Position numbers and translations under genes: made by a program. 14,218 bases of DNA from positions 1-14,218 of the forward strand of contig DAOTWP010000193.1 of NCBI GenBank assembly GCA_034435675.1. The letters are read 5' to 3'. Under the pieces are notes generated by a model that was not told the origin of the DNA, made no database searches, and saw nothing but the letters and a program-made list of their open reading frames with translations. Shown piece after piece: positions 13,057 through 14,218 of the stretch. Position 1 is the stretch's first letter, and every line of letters starts with the position of its first letter. The DNA is from DAOTWP01 sp034435675 (GTDB lineage: Bacteria > Chloroflexota > Anaerolineae > Aggregatilineales > Phototrophicaceae).

Positions 13057-14091
13057 CTAGCTAAGCAGCGCGCCGCACGATTCGCGCACGACGAGCTGCG
13101 TGGACAGCAGCACCTGCCGGGGGGTCCTGTCGCCGCTTTCGATTTGCTCAATGAGCAGATCTGTCGCCCACACGCCTTTTTGCTGAATGGGCTGGCGCAC
13201 GGTGGTCAGCGACGGTTTGGCTTCTACGGCGGTGGGCAGGTCATCAAAACCGACCAACGCGATATCCTGCGGGATACGCGCGCCCGCCTCAGCCAGTGCG
13301 GTCATCGCGCCGCTTGCCATCATATCGCTGCCGACAAAAACCGCATCCACGCCCGCCGCGAGCAGTTGTTTCATGCCGCGGTAGCCCGACTTCCGGCTGA
13401 AATCGCCTTCGGCAATCAGCGTTTCGTCGGCGGGCAGCCCGGCAAGTTTGATCGCCCGACGGTAACCCAGCATGCGGTCATAACCATCGGCATTGTTCAG
13501 CGCGCCGGTAATCGTGCCAATGCGCTGCCTGCCCAGCCTGTGCAAGTGCTCCACCGCCATCTGTGCCGCCTGAAGGTTATCCAGGGAAACGTAGCTGATG
13601 CGATCCTGAAAACGCGATGGGCGTTCCACCATGACAAACGGCATGTCCAGCTCCACCAGCCGGTCCACCAGTTTGTCATTTGCCGAAGCGGAAGCAATCA
13701 CCAGCCCGTCCATCATGCGGTTCATCAGCACACGCTGATAAAATTTCTCTTCGTCGTCATCCACACCCCACCACAGCAGCGTGGCGTAATCCTGGCGGTG
13801 GGTGGCTTCTGAAACGCCTTGCAGCAGCGCGGGAAAATAGTAGGGATCTTCAAAGACGACATGCAGCGTTTGCGGAATGACCACGCCAATCACGCGCGTT
13901 GATCGTGTCACAAGGGCGCGTGCTGCCGGGTTCGGGCGGAAGTTTTCAGCTTCGATGACCTGCATCACTCGTGAGCGTGTGCGCTCACTGACATACCCCT
14001 GATTGTTTATGACACGCGATACTGTGGAGCGCGATACGCCCGCTTTTTCTGCAATATCTTCGAGATTAAGGGGCTTACCGGAGTGACTCAT
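13057..14091 (-). CDS. LacI-family transcriptional repressor (CebR-like operator specificity)
   Basis: 344 residues, standard length. The N-terminal helix-turn-helix is 'LNLEDIAEKAGVSRSTVSRVINN' (8-30), with recognition helix S22-T-V-S-R-V-I. The hinge 'RPNPAARALVT' (52-62) carries the leucine (L60) that intercalates in the operator centre. The effector domain starts at 'TRVIGVVIPQ' and shows 'DGLVIASA', 'VSLDNLQAAQMAVEHLHRLG', 'DAVFVGSDMMASGAMTALAEAG' and 'IPQDIALVGFDDLPTA', all family landmarks. It should act as a cytoplasmic dimer or tetramer released from DNA by an imported sugar. GAGGAGGA immediately precedes the ATG at 14091. The operator pair (in its own promoter and in the binding-protein gene) indicates autorepression and control of the transporter/hydrolase operon. 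The inducer is likely cellobiose or a related disaccharide, but this is inferred from the operator, not from the pocket. Confidence 0.95.
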   Translation of the reverse strand: MSHSGKPLNLEDIAEKAGVSRSTVSRVINNQGYVSERTRSRVMQVIEAENFRPNPAARALVTRSTRVIGVVIPQTLHVVFEDPYYFPALLQGVSEATHRQDYATLLWWGVDDDEEKFYQRVLMNRMMDGLVIASASANDKLVDRLVELDMPFVMVERPSRFQDRISYVSLDNLQAAQMAVEHLHRLGRQRIGTITGALNNADGYDRMLGYRRAIKLAGLPADETLIAEGDFSRKSGYRGMKQLLAAGVDAVFVGSDMMASGAMTALAEAGARIPQDIALVGFDDLPTAVEAKPSLTTVRQPIQQKGVWATDLLIEQIESGDRTPRQVLLSTQLVVRESCGALLS

Positions 14092-14105
14092 ATCCTCCTC
14101 ATTCC

Positions 14106-14119
14106 TGAGAGCGCTCCCA
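14106..14119. promoter_or_regulatory. LacI operator at the start of lacI transcription (autoregulation)
   Basis: On the minus strand TGGGAGCGCTCTCA, 13 of 14 positions identical to the perfect copy at 12800-12813. It begins 7 nt after the -10 box, about +1 to +14, so bound repressor would block its own promoter. Confidence 0.8.
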
Positions 14120-14126
14120 TATTTCT

Positions 14127-14155
14127 AATGTAGTTCACATTTTGCGTTTTGTCAA
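14127..14155 (-). promoter_or_regulatory. Sigma70-type promoter of lacI and possibly the whole sugar operon
   Basis: On the minus strand a perfect -35 TTGACA (14150-14155) is followed, at exactly 17 nt, by TACATT (14127-14132; 4/6 -10). Transcription would start near 14120, immediately at the operator, with a leader of about 30 nt containing GAGGAGGA before the ATG. Upstream of it, 14160-14218 shows no gene. Confidence 0.7.
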
Positions 14156-14218
14156 GTTTTGGTGTCGGGCATCGGGCACGGCTCGCTGGCGCTGGCGCTG
14201 CCAGATATTCGCCCCTCC

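Noticed and set aside
14160..14218. GC-rich CTGGC...GCCAG run at the right edge
   Set aside because: Short imperfect repeats of GGCGCT, cut by the window edge; not enough to call a feature. A resemblance to GGCATGGGGCACGGC near 2162 is too short to claim a repeat family.

Overview
The window looks like part of a free-living, moderately GC-rich bacterial chromosome. Its style fits Chloroflexota (Anaerolineae-like): secreted proteins with 'AAQESTPEATP'-type signal/linker regions, many WD40/TolB propellers, a CUT1 sugar transporter without a local ATPase, a PPOX-fold flavin/F420-type protein, and 'CCCTC...GAGGG' palindromic intergenic repeats. This taxonomic placement is inference. No 16S or single-copy marker is present, and no phage, IS transposase, CRISPR array, tRNA or rRNA is visible.

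Left part (1-2105, all minus strand): a tight four-gene cassette. In transcription order it holds a stand-alone acyl carrier protein, a RimJ/RimL-type GNAT acetyltransferase, a secreted WD40-like propeller protein, and the N-terminus of an AMP-forming acyl ligase cut by the window edge. Gaps are 10, 16 and 3 nt. ACP plus adenylating enzyme implies activation and loading of an acyl or aminoacyl group; the substrate is unknown. Divergent from it (2396-2917, plus) is a small two-helix membrane protein with an Ala-rich linker. A palindromic repeat element of about 165 bp (2982-3147) sits between that gene and the convergent dps gene.

Middle part (3208-5726, minus): Dps ferritin-like protein with all four ferroxidase ligands, a small PPOX-family flavin/F420 protein, and a membrane-anchored TolB/PD40 propeller.

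Right part (5825-14091, minus): a complete inducible polysaccharide-utilisation locus. The order is LacI-family repressor, solute-binding protein, MalF-type permease, MalG-type permease, secreted GH26 hydrolase, then secreted GH116 hydrolase, whose start overlaps the GH26 stop by 4 nt. The TolB propeller follows 98 nt later and may be the last gene. Two copies of a 14-bp LacI operator, TGGGAGCGCTCCCA, are present. One (13/14 match) lies just after a TTGACA-17-TACATT promoter in front of lacI. The other is perfect and lies inside the signal-peptide codons of the solute-binding protein gene. The sequence equals the known operator of the streptomycete cellobiose repressor CebR. Together with a GH116 (beta-glucosidase-type) enzyme, this suggests uptake of cello- or other beta-gluco/manno-oligosaccharides: GH26 cuts polymer outside the membrane, GH116 trims ends, the transporter imports the product, and the imported sugar relieves repression. 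Hairpins between solute-binding protein and permeases, and between permease and GH26, probably set different expression levels along one transcript. No transporter ATPase is encoded here, so a shared MsmK/MalK-type ATPase elsewhere is expected.
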